Assembly (NCBI RefSeq): GCF_001465795.2
Contig: NZ_CP013659.2
Location: 372,001-436,000 of the forward strand
Direction of reading: 5' to 3'
Origin: Planococcus rifietoensis
GTDB lineage: Bacteria > Bacillota > Bacilli > Bacillales_A > Planococcaceae
DNA: 64,000 nt
Shown here piece after piece: positions 17,971 to 29,472 of this stretch (its first letter is position 1; each line of letters opens with the position of its first letter). The notes beneath the pieces were generated by a model. The model was not told the origin of the DNA, made no database searches, and saw only the letters and a list, made by a program, of their open reading frames with translations. Position numbers and translations under genes: made by a program.

Positions 17971-18003
17971 GAATTGTGTGGGAATTGTGTGGTGCACAGG
18001 GAC
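17971..18003 (-). repeat. Inverted single 21-bp repeat with a partial copy
   Basis: One full inverted copy (17983-18003) is preceded by a 10-bp fragment of the same sequence (GAATTGTGTG, 17971-17980). With 17840-17958 it makes the order forward, forward, terminator, reverse, like a shortened version of the composites at 42373 and 45920. Confidence 0.85.
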
Positions 18004-18092
18004 AAGTCGGTTGTGTGAACCACCCCGAAACAGGGAACACTTTTATGTAGCAGCGTAATCCCTTGGACGGATTGGAAAAGGAGAATGTTAAC

Positions 18093-20363
18093 ATGCCAGA
18101 AAAACGAGATGAAATCATATTGCGAGGGCTTCGCGAAAATAATTTGAAAAATATCGATTTGAATATCCCGAAAGAAAAGATCAATGTGTTTACCGGCTTG
18201 TCGGGTTCCGGCAAGAGTTCGGTCGTCTTCGATACCTTAGCGACCGAAAGCAGAAGGCAGATGACCTTGAACTATCCGCTATACATCCGCCACCAGATGC
18301 CGAGATACGAGCGGCCGCATGCCGACTTGATGCAGCATTTGAGCCCGGTGGTGGTCGTGGAACAAAAGCCGGTCAGAGGCAATTCCCGTTCGACGGTCGG
18401 CACGTATATGGACATCGACCCGCTGATACGGCTGTTATTCTCGAGAATCGGCAGTCCGCCGATCGGCTCGGCGACTGAATTTTCGAGTGAAAGTTCGTTC
18501 GGCAACTGTCCGGAATGCAATGGCTTCGGGGAAGTCGTGGCGCCGGATATCCACAAGCTGATCGATCACACGAAATCGATCCGGGACTCCGCAGTGCGCT
18601 TCAAACCACTGGCGCCTCCTGGTTGGCAAGGCAGATGGATGAGGGACGGTGGATTGTTCGATCCCGATCTCCCTATCAAAGATTTCACGGAAGAAAAATA
18701 CAATCTGCTCGTCTACGGGCCGCCGGAAGGAGAACGTGCATTTAGCACTTATTATTACAAAGAAGGCGATCGCGAAATCGAGTGGGACGGCCTGCTTCCG
18801 AGGTTTATTCGCCTATACATCAACCGGGACCTGACGAAACTGAAGGTCGTGTCCCAAGAAGATGTCTTGGCGTTGACGACGCGTACCCCGTGCCCGGTTT
18901 GTGAAGGTTCGGGACTCAATCCTAGAGTGTTGGAGTGCAAAATCAACGGCTTGAACATCGCGCATTACGCCCGCTTGGAATTAACGGAACTGCTCGGGGA
19001 ATTGGAGAAAATCGATGACCCGATCGGCAAGTCAATTGCACAGCAAGCGCATCCGAGCGTGAAACAGCTGGTCGGTTTGGGACTCGGCTATTTGAGCTTG
19101 TCGCGAAAAATGGGCACTTTGTCCGGCGGCGAAGCACAGCGCGTGAAAATCGCGCGCCACCTCGGCAGCAGCCTCAACAACATCACCTATATTTTTGACG
19201 AGCCGAGCGCCGGTTTGCATCCCGAAGAAATCAATATGTTGACGCATATGCTGGAAAGTTTGCGGGACAACTACAATACCGTCGTCGTCATCGAACACAA
19301 TCTGGCGGTCATCAAGACAGCGGATGAAATCATCGAAATGGGGCCGGGCGCAGGCAGAAGCGGCGGTGAAGTGGTCTATCAAGGCGGGCAGGAAGGCTTG
19401 AAGAAAGCTTCCGCCATCACGGATTTGGACCACACCGTAACGGTGAATGAACAGCCGAGAACAGCTGAAAACACGTTTTCGATCAAAAATGCATCGGATA
19501 ATAATTTGAAAAATATCAGCGTGGAAATTCCACAGAATGCCCTCGTCTCGGTGTGCGGCGTTTCCGGTTCGGGAAAAAGCTCGTTGATGTTTGGCGCATT
19601 TACCGGCAATTATCCTGAAACGATTGCGGTCGGCCAAGGCAGCATCGGCACGTCCAGCCGTTCGACGCTCGCAACGTACATGGGCATCATGAGTGACATC
19701 CGGTCGATTCTCGCAAAACAAACCGGACAGCCGGCGGGCTTGTTCAGCTTTAATTCACTGGGCGCCTGCCCGGTATGTGAAGGCAAAGGCATCACCACGC
19801 CGAACGTCGCATTTGCGGATCCCGTGACGGTGACCTGTGAAGCATGCAAGGGCACGCGGTATTCAGATGAAGCGTTGTCGTACCGCTACAAAGGGAAAAA
19901 CATTGTGGAGATTTTGGAGCTGACGATCGACGAAACGAATGAGTATTTGGAAATGCCGAAAATCGTCAAAAAAGTGGATACCTTAAAAGACGTGGGACTC
20001 GGTTACCTGACGCTTGGGCAAACGACCGGTTCATTGAGCGGCGGCGAAGTGCAGCGTTTAAAATTGGCGAGCCATCTGAAAAAAGAAGGGCAGATCTATT
20101 TATTGGATGAACCGTCACTCGGTTTGCACACCCGAGACAACGCCCATCTGTTAGACGTTTTCCAAAGGCTGGTCGACACGGGCAATTCGGTCATCCTCAT
20201 CGAGCACAACCTGAACTTGATCGCAGCGAGCGACTGGGTCATCGAAATGGGCCCTGGCGGCGGCAAAAAAGGCGGCGAAGTGCTGTTTGAAGGCACGCCG
20301 CAAGAGATGCTCGAAGCGGATACTTTGACCGCGAAATGGCTGAGAGATGGTGTGAAAGGATAG
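18093..20363 (+). CDS. UvrA-like ABC ATPase (short paralogue)
   Basis: This 756-residue protein has two UvrA-type ABC ATPase modules. Walker A sites are GLSGSGKSS (about residue 35) and GVSGSGKSS (about residue 500). LSGGEAQRVKIA and LSGGEVQRLKLA are the two signatures, and zinc-finger cysteine pairs occur in CPECNGFGE, CPVCEGSG and CPVCEGKG...CEACKGTR. It is about 200 residues shorter than true UvrA, mainly in the UvrB-binding and insertion regions. It is therefore a UvrA2/drug-resistance-type paralogue rather than the repair protein. AAAGGAG precedes ATG 18093. Confidence 0.88.
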   Translation: MPEKRDEIILRGLRENNLKNIDLNIPKEKINVFTGLSGSGKSSVVFDTLATESRRQMTLNYPLYIRHQMPRYERPHADLMQHLSPVVVVEQKPVRGNSRSTVGTYMDIDPLIRLLFSRIGSPPIGSATEFSSESSFGNCPECNGFGEVVAPDIHKLIDHTKSIRDSAVRFKPLAPPGWQGRWMRDGGLFDPDLPIKDFTEEKYNLLVYGPPEGERAFSTYYYKEGDREIEWDGLLPRFIRLYINRDLTKLKVVSQEDVLALTTRTPCPVCEGSGLNPRVLECKINGLNIAHYARLELTELLGELEKIDDPIGKSIAQQAHPSVKQLVGLGLGYLSLSRKMGTLSGGEAQRVKIARHLGSSLNNITYIFDEPSAGLHPEEINMLTHMLESLRDNYNTVVVIEHNLAVIKTADEIIEMGPGAGRSGGEVVYQGGQEGLKKASAITDLDHTVTVNEQPRTAENTFSIKNASDNNLKNISVEIPQNALVSVCGVSGSGKSSLMFGAFTGNYPETIAVGQGSIGTSSRSTLATYMGIMSDIRSILAKQTGQPAGLFSFNSLGACPVCEGKGITTPNVAFADPVTVTCEACKGTRYSDEALSYRYKGKNIVEILELTIDETNEYLEMPKIVKKVDTLKDVGLGYLTLGQTTGSLSGGEVQRLKLASHLKKEGQIYLLDEPSLGLHTRDNAHLLDVFQRLVDTGNSVILIEHNLNLIAASDWVIEMGPGGGKKGGEVLFEGTPQEMLEADTLTAKWLRDGVKG

Positions 20364-20381
20364 AGCGGCAGCGTTCTGTCT

Positions 20382-20467
20382 ATCCCTGTGCAAGACACAA
20401 TTCGAGCACAAGAAACCTTGATATAGCAGCATTTTGTCACTAGCACGTCCCTGTGCATGACACAATT
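20382..20467 (+). repeat. Paired 21-bp dispersed repeat (short class)
   Basis: Copies lie at 20382-20402 (starting AT instead of GT) and 20447-20467, 44 nt apart. The spacer has CCTTGATATAGCAGCATTTTG, close to the spacers at 2919 and 15248. No strong terminator follows before the next gene. Confidence 0.92.
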
Positions 20468-20577
20468 CATCCGATTCATTCCAGGAAACCGTTTCACCGG
20501 CTGGCAAAAACGGGAAGATAGAAAGAAAGAGGCACATATTGCCAGTGACTATTATCTTTCGGGAGGATGAACGCATC

Positions 20578-21393
20578 ATGGATGAACGCACATTGAAGAA
20601 AACCCAACTGTTTACGATCTTGAACCTGGTTGCTTATTTCACGACGCTTGGCGTCAATTACCTCGGTTCGTCGGGGTTCTTTAACGGCAATACGCAAAAA
20701 GACATTTCGGATAAATACATGACGCTCATATCGCCGGCGCCGTTTACGTTTTCGATTTGGGGTGTCATTTATACGCTTGTGCTGGTGACGCTCGTTTATT
20801 TATTCATTAAACGAAAAGACGATAAGGTCAGCCGGCTGGTGCTGCTGATCTCACCGTTATTCATCGCGAGTTCGTTGTTTAATATGGGCTGGATTGTGGC
20901 ATTTTCGTATGAGGCGCTTGGCATCTCGACTTTGTTGATCTTGGGGCTGTTGTTCTCCTTGCTGTTCATCGTCGAACGGATCTACAAGCATCGCTCCGAG
21001 TTTCCATCGACATTGGCAGGGCTTGCGTTCACGTTATACGGCGGCTGGGTGTTCATCGCGACAATCGTCAACATCTCGCTGTTGCTGGTGCAATTGGAAT
21101 GGAGCGGCTTCGGCATTTCAGATTCGGTGTGGACCATCGTCGTCCTTGGAATCGCCATCGCGTTTGTGTTGTTCTACTTGTCACGCTTCAAAAACGCCGC
21201 GTTTCCGATTCCGCTCGCTTGGGCATTTTTCGGCATCTATAGCTCGTACGCGAACGGCCAGCTCGACCCGGCGATGGCTTCGATCATCCAAGGCGTGTTA
21301 ATTGCAGGCATCGTCATTTTCGTGGCGGCGGTCGTTTGGCGTTTCATTAAAAATGGCAATGCGCTGTTCTTGAAACAGCCAGCCCGTGAATAG
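20578..21393 (+). CDS. TspO/MBR-like tryptophan-rich sensory protein
   Basis: This 271-residue membrane protein has 8 or so hydrophobic helices. PAPFTFSIWGVIYTLV near residue 50 and the Trp-rich helices resemble the larger TspO/MBR relatives annotated in Bacillales; the role is unknown. GGGAGGATGA selects ATG 20578 over an upstream in-frame codon. Confidence 0.72.
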   Translation: MDERTLKKTQLFTILNLVAYFTTLGVNYLGSSGFFNGNTQKDISDKYMTLISPAPFTFSIWGVIYTLVLVTLVYLFIKRKDDKVSRLVLLISPLFIASSLFNMGWIVAFSYEALGISTLLILGLLFSLLFIVERIYKHRSEFPSTLAGLAFTLYGGWVFIATIVNISLLLVQLEWSGFGISDSVWTIVVLGIAIAFVLFYLSRFKNAAFPIPLAWAFFGIYSSYANGQLDPAMASIIQGVLIAGIVIFVAAVVWRFIKNGNALFLKQPARE

Positions 21394-21490
21394 AATAAGC
21401 ACTGATTTGAGGGAATTGTAAGTTTGTTTAAACGTGAAAACATTCGGGAACAACTAGTGTCAGAATGATTTTTCAGAGGAGGAACTATCA

Positions 21491-22159
21491 ATGGCTAAAG
21501 TATTAGCAGTGCTATCAAGTGGACATAAAGATACGGAGAACAATTACGAAACCGGCTGGTGGGCAGAAGAACTTTTCGCACCGATGGAAATTTTAAAGAA
21601 CGCAGGACATCAAGTGGAGCTCGCTTCGCCAAAAGGCGGCAAACCGACGCTTGACGAAGTCAGCATCAGTGAAGAGTATGACCCGGAAGGCAAGTACAAG
21701 AAAATGTACCAATCCGGCCTTGCGGACAACACGAAAAAATTATCGGATGTGAACGCGAAAGAATATGACGCGATTTTCATCGTCGGCGGACACGGTGCGA
21801 TGTATGACCTCGCGGAAGATGAAACGCTTCACGGCATCATCAACGCTGTATACGACAACGGCAAGATCGTGTCGGCAGTGTGTCACGGACCTGCTCCGTT
21901 GATTTGGACGAAACGCCCAGACGGCCAAAGCATCATCGCTGGATTGGACGTTACTGGCTATCCGGAAGCTGTCGAACCTGAAGGTCTACCGGAAATCCTG
22001 CCGTTTAGCTTGGAAGGCAAAATGAACGAAGTGGCCAATTACACCGCAGACGAAAAAGTCGTGTGGGGCAATGAGCAAGTATTGACGGGCCGCGACCCAT
22101 TTGCTTCTGAGGCATTGGCTGAGGAATTGGTCAAAGCATTGGATAACAAAAACAACTAA
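21491..22159 (+). CDS. DJ-1/PfpI (Hsp31-like) family protein
   Basis: This 222-residue class I glutamine-amidotransferase-like protein carries the nucleophile elbow AVCHGPAPLIW and the FIVGGHGAMYDL strand. It resembles Hsp31-type glyoxalase III/chaperone proteins; the GWWAEELFAP segment near residue 22 is typical of that group. A strong AGGAGG lies before ATG 21491. It is monocistronic with its own terminator. Glyoxalase III or deglycase activity is inferred from the family. Confidence 0.88.
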   Translation: MAKVLAVLSSGHKDTENNYETGWWAEELFAPMEILKNAGHQVELASPKGGKPTLDEVSISEEYDPEGKYKKMYQSGLADNTKKLSDVNAKEYDAIFIVGGHGAMYDLAEDETLHGIINAVYDNGKIVSAVCHGPAPLIWTKRPDGQSIIAGLDVTGYPEAVEPEGLPEILPFSLEGKMNEVANYTADEKVVWGNEQVLTGRDPFASEALAEELVKALDNKNN

Positions 22160-22189
22160 GTGATAGGCGACAACCGCCATCTCGATAAG

Positions 22190-22230
22190 CAAGGCTTTGC
22201 ATCGTTCTCGTGCAAAGCCTTGTTTTTTTT
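22190..22230 (+). terminator. Intrinsic terminator
   Basis: A 12-bp perfect stem (CAAGGCTTTGCA / TGCAAAGCCTTG) is followed by TTTTTTTT. It ends the DJ-1-like gene. Confidence 0.93.
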
Positions 22231-22376
22231 ATTTAAATGAAGATGCTCCTGCGCTAGCTTTTCGTGAAATCTTTTCTCAGTGCAAGATGAGCCGCAGCGA
22301 AGTTGTTTGAAGCAAGCAGGGGGAATTATTTAGGAGGCAGAGCAGGAATATTTAAACAAAAATTCAGAAAAATATA

Positions 22377-22403
22377 TTGACAGCGCTTTCTTTTAAGTAT
22401 AAC
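22377..22403 (+). promoter_or_regulatory. glpFK promoter with overlapping cre box
   Basis: TTGACA (22377-22382) serves as -35 and TATAAC (22398-22403) is a likely -10, though the 15-nt spacing is short. TGACAGCGCTTTCT (22378-22391) fits the CcpA cre consensus at 13 of 14 positions, so glucose repression is expected. Confidence 0.65.
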
Positions 22404-22443
22404 TTATAGATAACAAGTTAAGAGTTGTGTTGGAGACCCGGAG

Positions 22444-22502
22444 ATTCGCACATTAATGAGTACTTCTATCGAGGAGAACTTTCATTAATTGCGGATTTTT
22501 TT
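22444..22502 (+). terminator. glpFK leader terminator (GlpP antitermination site)
   Basis: ATTCGCACATTAATGA pairs with TCATTAATTGCGGAT and is followed by a run of Ts, lying between the promoter and glpF. In Bacillus the same position holds the leader terminator that GlpP overrides with glycerol 3-phosphate. No glpP gene is in the window. Confidence 0.75.
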
Positions 22503-22551
22503 AATGGGCATTTGCACAGCTGTTGCTTTAAAAGGAAAGGAAGTGTTAAGC

Positions 22552-23391
22552 ATGTCAGAGTTTTTAGCAGAATTGATCGGGACCATGATCTTGATTATTT
22601 TCGGCGGCGGTGTAGTGGCGGGAGTAGTCTTGAAAGATTCCAAGGCTGAAGGCAGCGGGTGGGTCGTCATCACGATTGCGTGGGGGCTGGCCGTTACGAT
22701 GGCGGTGTACGCAGTGGGCAGTTTTTCAGGAGCCCACGTCAATCCGGCGGTGACGTTTGGATTGGCATCTGTAGGCGAGTTCCCGTGGTCGAAAGTTCCA
22801 ATGTACATTCTCGCCCAAATGATCGGCGCGATTATCGGCGCAGTAATCGTCTTTTTGAATTACTTGCCGCATTGGAAGATTACGGAAGATCAAGGAGCGA
22901 AATTAGCTGTATTCTCCACGGGTCCCGCTGTTCGAAGCCCATTTTCGAATTTAGTCAGTGAGATTATTGGAACTGCTGTGTTGGTGATGGGGTTGCTATT
23001 CATTGGCGCCAATGACTTTACAGATGGCTTGAATCCTTTAATTGTTGGAGCTTTGATTATTGCAATCGGCATGTCGCTCGGCGGCACTACAGGCTATGCG
23101 ATCAATCCGGCACGTGACCTCGGTCCTCGCATTGCACATGCTTTTCTTCCTATTCCTGGAAAAGGTAGTTCGGACTGGAGTTACGCCTGGGTTCCAGTCG
23201 TCGGGCCGATTTTCGGCGGTATTTATGGCGCGGTTTTCTATAAAGCTTTCTTCACAAGTGATTACGGCCTGCTGTTCTGGGGATTAAGCATAGTCATGGC
23301 TGTCATCTTGATCGGGGCAACAAGCGCCGAATTGAAAAAAGGGCATACGGTAGCAAATGAAATAGAAGAAACTTTAGTCGACGATAAATAA
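22552..23391 (+). CDS. glpF: Glycerol uptake facilitator
   Basis: This 279-residue aquaglyceroporin has six membrane helices and both NPA boxes (HVNPAVTFG and AINPARDLGPR). The second is followed by the Asp-Leu-Gly-Pro-Arg typical of glycerol-conducting members. It passes glycerol into the cytoplasm for GlpK. The start at 22552 (MSEFLAEL) follows AAAGGAAAGGAAG. It sits 36 nt upstream of glpK and behind the cre-promoter and leader terminator, so the operon answers to glucose and to glycerol 3-phosphate. Confidence 0.95.
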   Translation: MSEFLAELIGTMILIIFGGGVVAGVVLKDSKAEGSGWVVITIAWGLAVTMAVYAVGSFSGAHVNPAVTFGLASVGEFPWSKVPMYILAQMIGAIIGAVIVFLNYLPHWKITEDQGAKLAVFSTGPAVRSPFSNLVSEIIGTAVLVMGLLFIGANDFTDGLNPLIVGALIIAIGMSLGGTTGYAINPARDLGPRIAHAFLPIPGKGSSDWSYAWVPVVGPIFGGIYGAVFYKAFFTSDYGLLFWGLSIVMAVILIGATSAELKKGHTVANEIEETLVDDK

Positions 23392-24924
<1,533 letters not shown>

Positions 24925-24936
24925 TACTTCGACGGC

Positions 24937-24971
24937 AAAAACACACGCGACTATCTGTCGCGTGTGTTTTT
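24937..24971. terminator. Bidirectional intrinsic terminator
   Basis: A 15-bp perfect stem (AAAAACACACGCGAC / GTCGCGTGTGTTTTT) has loop TATCT. It ends glpFK. The reverse-orientation repeat pair begins 7 nt further on, so seen from the minus strand the order is again repeat, repeat, terminator. Confidence 0.92.
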
Positions 24972-24978
24972 ATGTGCG

Positions 24979-25087
24979 AATTGTGTGGTGCACAGGGACA
25001 ACAAGCGGATTACGGAACACGAAAACCCTTGCTCTGCCTGACTTTCCAGCGAATCGAGGGTGCCGGAATTGTGTGGCGCACAGGGAC
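24979..25087 (-). repeat. Paired 21-bp dispersed repeat, reverse, long class
   Basis: Reverse copies lie at 24979-24999 and 25067-25087, separated by 67 nt rather than 44. The pair fills the glpK to macro-domain gap. Confidence 0.92.
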
Positions 25088-25137
25088 ACACCGGATGGTA
25101 GAATGAAAAGAGACAAGAAACAGAAAGGGATGAGCCC

Positions 25138-26124
25138 ATGCCACTGCAAATCGTGCGCAACGATATTACCAAAATGACAACAGACGCCATCGTCAATGCC
25201 GCAAACTCCAGCCTGAAGATGGGCGGCGGCGTGTGCGGTGCGATTTTCCGGGCAGCGGGTCCGAAAGAGTTGCAGGAAGCGTGCGACCGGATCGGCCATT
25301 GTGCGGTCGGGGAAGCGGTGCATACCAACGGCTTTGAACTCGAGTCAAAGTACATCATCCATACGGTTGGACCGGTATGGGAAGGCGGCGGGCGAAACGA
25401 GGAAATGTTGCTGCGCAATTGCTACCGCAACTCGCTGGAACTTGCCATCGAGCTTGGCTGTGAGTCGATCGCGTTTCCGCTTATCTCGACCGGTATCTTC
25501 GGTTATCCGAAAGAACCAGCGTTGCGAGTGGCGACGGAAGAAATCGATGAATTTCTGAACGAGCACGATATGGATGTCTATCTGGTCGTCTTGGACAAGC
25601 AGTCGTTCGGCATCAGCCAGAAGCTTTACGCATCGATTGAAACGTTCATCGAAGAACAAGAAGCGGCGGTTTTGGAAGAACGGGCTGTCCGTTACCGCGA
25701 CCATCGGCCACTGGAAATTCCGATGTACGAACCGAAAGAAACGCTGGAACCGCAAGCAAGCCTCGAAGAGCTGCTGGAAGACTTGGACGAATCCTTCTCG
25801 CAGCGGCTGTTCAGGTTTATTGACGACCGAGGCATGACCGATGCCGAGACTTATAAAAAAGCGAATCTCGACAAAAAGCTGTTTTCCAAAATCAGGAATT
25901 CTCCTGGCTACACGCCGAAGAAAAAGACCATCCTGGCATTTGCGGTCGCGCTCGAACTGGATCTCGATGAGACGGAAGAACTGCTCGGGACAGCGGGCTA
26001 CCGCTTGTCGAACAGCCACAAATTCGACTTGATCGTCCGCTATTTCATCGAGCGGGAACAATACAATATATTTGAAATCAACGAAGCCTTGTTTGCATTT
26101 GACGAAGCGCTTCTTGGTTCGTAA
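25138..26124 (+). CDS. Macro-domain ADP-ribose hydrolase with C-terminal helical (HTH-like) domain
   Basis: This 328-residue protein has two parts. Residues 1-170 form a macro domain of the MacroD/YmdB type (IVNAANSSLKMGGGVCGAIF, then IAFPLISTGIFGYP), which removes ADP-ribose or O-acetyl groups. Residues about 215-325 form a helical domain (FRFIDDRGMTDAETYKKANL...SPGYTPKKKTILAFAVALEL) with an XRE-like look. I recall this domain, from memory only, as recurring beside VWA proteins. ATG 25138 lies 7 nt after GGGATGA. A VWA gene follows 81 nt downstream. Confidence 0.82.
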   Translation: MPLQIVRNDITKMTTDAIVNAANSSLKMGGGVCGAIFRAAGPKELQEACDRIGHCAVGEAVHTNGFELESKYIIHTVGPVWEGGGRNEEMLLRNCYRNSLELAIELGCESIAFPLISTGIFGYPKEPALRVATEEIDEFLNEHDMDVYLVVLDKQSFGISQKLYASIETFIEEQEAAVLEERAVRYRDHRPLEIPMYEPKETLEPQASLEELLEDLDESFSQRLFRFIDDRGMTDAETYKKANLDKKLFSKIRNSPGYTPKKKTILAFAVALELDLDETEELLGTAGYRLSNSHKFDLIVRYFIEREQYNIFEINEALFAFDEALLGS

Positions 26125-26151
26125 AAGGTCGCTTTCGAAGCGACCTTTTTT
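26123..26151 (+). terminator. Intrinsic terminator overlapping the stop codon
   Basis: The stem AAAAGGTCGCTT / AAGCGACCTTTT has a very short loop (TCG) and is followed by Ts. Its A-run includes the macro-domain gene stop. Confidence 0.85.
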
Positions 26152-26205
26152 CTATGCAAAAATCGTATCCTTGGGGTAGCAAGTAACCCAAAGGAGGAAA
26201 CGAAG

Positions 26206-26868
26206 ATGAAAAATGAAACGACGGAATTGGTGTTTATTCTTGATAAAAGCGGCTCGATGGCAGGTCTTGAAAAGGATACGATCGGCGGCTTTAATGCCTT
26301 GATCGACAAGCAGCGAAAGCTCCCGGGTGAGGTCCGCGTGACAACGGTACTGTTCAATCATGAATACGAGCTGCTTCACGACCGGATTTCGCTCGAAGGC
26401 ATTTCGCTGATGACCGATAGCGATTATGAAGTAGGCGGCATGACGGCTTTGCTCGATGCGGTCGGCTCGACAATCCAAAAGATCAGTAATGCGCAAAACG
26501 GGACATTGAAAAAGCATCAAGCCGACAGGGTAATGTTTGTCATTACAACAGATGGCCTGGAAAACTCCAGCTGTGAATACACGTACAAGAAAATCCATGA
26601 AATGATCTCCTCGAAAAAGACGGCAGGCTGGGAATTCATATTCCTCGGTGCAAATATCGACGCGGCCGCGACGGCAAAAAAATTCGGAGTCGACGAAGAT
26701 TTTGCGGTGGATTACCATGCGGATGCGGAAGGGACGGAATTGAATTATCAAGTGGTGAGCGAAGCGGTCAGTTCGTTCCGGACCGGCAAGAAGATTGACC
26801 GGGAATGGAAAAAGGAAATTGAGCGGGATTATGAGGCTCGAGGAAAGAAGAAAAAAAATAACGAGTGA
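26206..26868 (+). CDS. VWA-domain protein
   Basis: This 220-residue cytoplasmic von Willebrand factor A domain protein has a complete MIDAS metal site: D13-x-S15-x-S17 in DKSGSM, the Thr in GGMTALLD and the Asp in TTDGLEN. The C-terminus is basic (ARGKKKKNNE). No signal peptide is present. A typical role is metal-dependent protein binding within a complex; the partner is probably the adjacent macro-domain protein (inference from neighbourhood). AAGGAGG lies before ATG 26206. Confidence 0.87.
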   Translation: MKNETTELVFILDKSGSMAGLEKDTIGGFNALIDKQRKLPGEVRVTTVLFNHEYELLHDRISLEGISLMTDSDYEVGGMTALLDAVGSTIQKISNAQNGTLKKHQADRVMFVITTDGLENSSCEYTYKKIHEMISSKKTAGWEFIFLGANIDAAATAKKFGVDEDFAVDYHADAEGTELNYQVVSEAVSSFRTGKKIDREWKKEIERDYEARGKKKKNNE

Positions 26869-26898
26869 ACTTCATTCGAAATTAAAGGGGGATTCATC

Positions 26899-27450
26899 AT
26901 GAAAAAAGTATTTAAGATTGGCTGTCTCGGCATCATTGGCCTATTTGTATTAATGGCGATACTGGTTGCTTTAGTTGGTGGTGGAGAAGATTCCACTGAA
27001 ACCGAAGGCACGACAGAAACAGCTCCGGCAACAGAAGAAACCGCCACAGAAGAAACTTCTACGGAAGAAGCTGAGGAACCAGCTGAAACGGAAGAAGCTG
27101 CTGAAACGAAAGAGCCGGTTGAAGAAGAACCAGCTGAGCCGGAAGTATCGACGGAATTCGAATCTGCATTGAATCAAGCACAAACCTACTCAGATACCAT
27201 GCATATGTCGAAAGCCGGCGTGTTTGATCAATTGACATCTGAATACGGCGGCCAGTTCCCAGAAGACGCTGCACAATACGCGATCGACAATGTGGATGCT
27301 GATTGGAAAGTGAACGCTTTGGAATCGGCCAAGACGTATCAAGAAAGCATGAGCATGTCCAAAGAAGCTATTCGCGATCAATTGACTTCGGATTATGGCG
27401 GCCAGTTCACACAAGAAGAAGCTGACTACGCCGTAGAAAATCTGGAATAA
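26899..27450 (+). CDS. Membrane-anchored protein with two Ltp-like domains
   Basis: This 183-residue protein has an N-terminal membrane anchor (about residues 7-27), a Thr/Glu-rich, strongly acidic linker (about 30-92), and two tandem repeats of about 45 residues (ALNQAQTYSDTMHMSKAGVFDQL... and ALESAKTYQESMSMSKEAIRDQL...). The repeats match the host-cell surface-exposed Ltp domain (PF07553), known from phage superinfection-exclusion lipoproteins and common in Gram-positive surface proteins. The N-terminus lacks a convincing lipobox. AAAGGGGG lies before ATG 26899, 30 nt after the VWA gene. Confidence 0.8.
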   Translation: MKKVFKIGCLGIIGLFVLMAILVALVGGGEDSTETEGTTETAPATEETATEETSTEEAEEPAETEEAAETKEPVEEEPAEPEVSTEFESALNQAQTYSDTMHMSKAGVFDQLTSEYGGQFPEDAAQYAIDNVDADWKVNALESAKTYQESMSMSKEAIRDQLTSDYGGQFTQEEADYAVENLE

Positions 27451-27453
27451 ACG

Positions 27454-27496
27454 AAAAAGATGAGCTCCGGCAAAACTGCCAGAGCTCATCTTTTTT
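27454..27496. terminator. Bidirectional intrinsic terminator
   Basis: AAAAAGATGAGCTC pairs with GAGCTCATCTTTTTT across a 13-nt loop. It serves the Ltp-like gene and the convergent bglA. Confidence 0.9.
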
Positions 27497-27504
27497 CATT
27501 TACT

Positions 27505-28959
<1,455 letters not shown>

Positions 28960-28993
28960 TTATGTATTGTGGTGTCACGATCACATTGGCAGT

Positions 28994-29075
28994 AAAAAAA
29001 CCTAAATCACGCTGGAGACAGATTTGTCCCGTAGCATACGCGATTTAGGTTTTGCCTGCACGACCAGTAACAACC
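28994..29075 (-). promoter_or_regulatory. LicT RAT site and terminator upstream of bglA
   Basis: On the minus strand, GTTACTGGTCGTGCAGGCAA followed by AACCTAAA (29043-29075) is a ribonucleic antiterminator target. It overlaps a terminator (AAACCTAAATC...GATTTAGGTTTTTTT, 28994-29053). Binding of active LicT to the RAT would prevent the terminator. Confidence 0.9.
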
Positions 29076-29406
29076 CAGAATATTGAATTGGATTAACTGT
29101 AACACCGCTTTTTTGATTAGGCAAATAATTCACAGAAAACTTTTCCCATGTTTTATACAATTGATGGAGAAAACTTTAAGCTGGGGAAACGAAACAGGAT
29201 AGCGCATGAATTATAAGTTAAGATCCCAACCGTCTGTAATCAAGAGGAGAGATGAGGAGGGCGGCTTCCGTATTTAGAATTGCATTGAGAAGAAGGCGGC
29301 TCTAGCCAATCCACAAGAGAAAGCCATAACCGAAGCGGGTTTTTAAGTGGATTCTTTTAGGTTAGTGAGTATCACTTAAGTTTTTATAAAATTAAAAAAT
29401 ATTAAA

Positions 29407-29443
29407 TGAAAGCGTTGACATCCAATTTCGCTGCTGATATATT
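29407..29443 (+). promoter_or_regulatory. bglP promoter with perfect cre box forming the -35
   Basis: TGAAAGCGTTGACA (29407-29420) is a perfect match to the CcpA cre consensus, and its last six bases are a consensus -35 (TTGACA). After 17 nt comes TATATT (29438-29443). CcpA bound here would occlude RNA polymerase directly. Confidence 0.9.
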
Positions 29444-29472
29444 AAGCCTATCAACTACATATCAGTCCTTTA

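Noticed and set aside
18093..20363. Genuine UvrA of nucleotide excision repair
   Set aside because: It is about 200 residues too short and lies away from uvrB; it belongs to the short UvrA-like group.
12041..20467. Integron with attC sites
   Set aside because: No integron integrase is in the window, the repeats do not have the attC inverted-arm layout, and each site is two direct copies.
22160..22551. Metabolite riboswitch before glpF
   Set aside because: The leader has one terminator hairpin in the GlpP-controlled position and no conserved aptamer sequence that I recognise.
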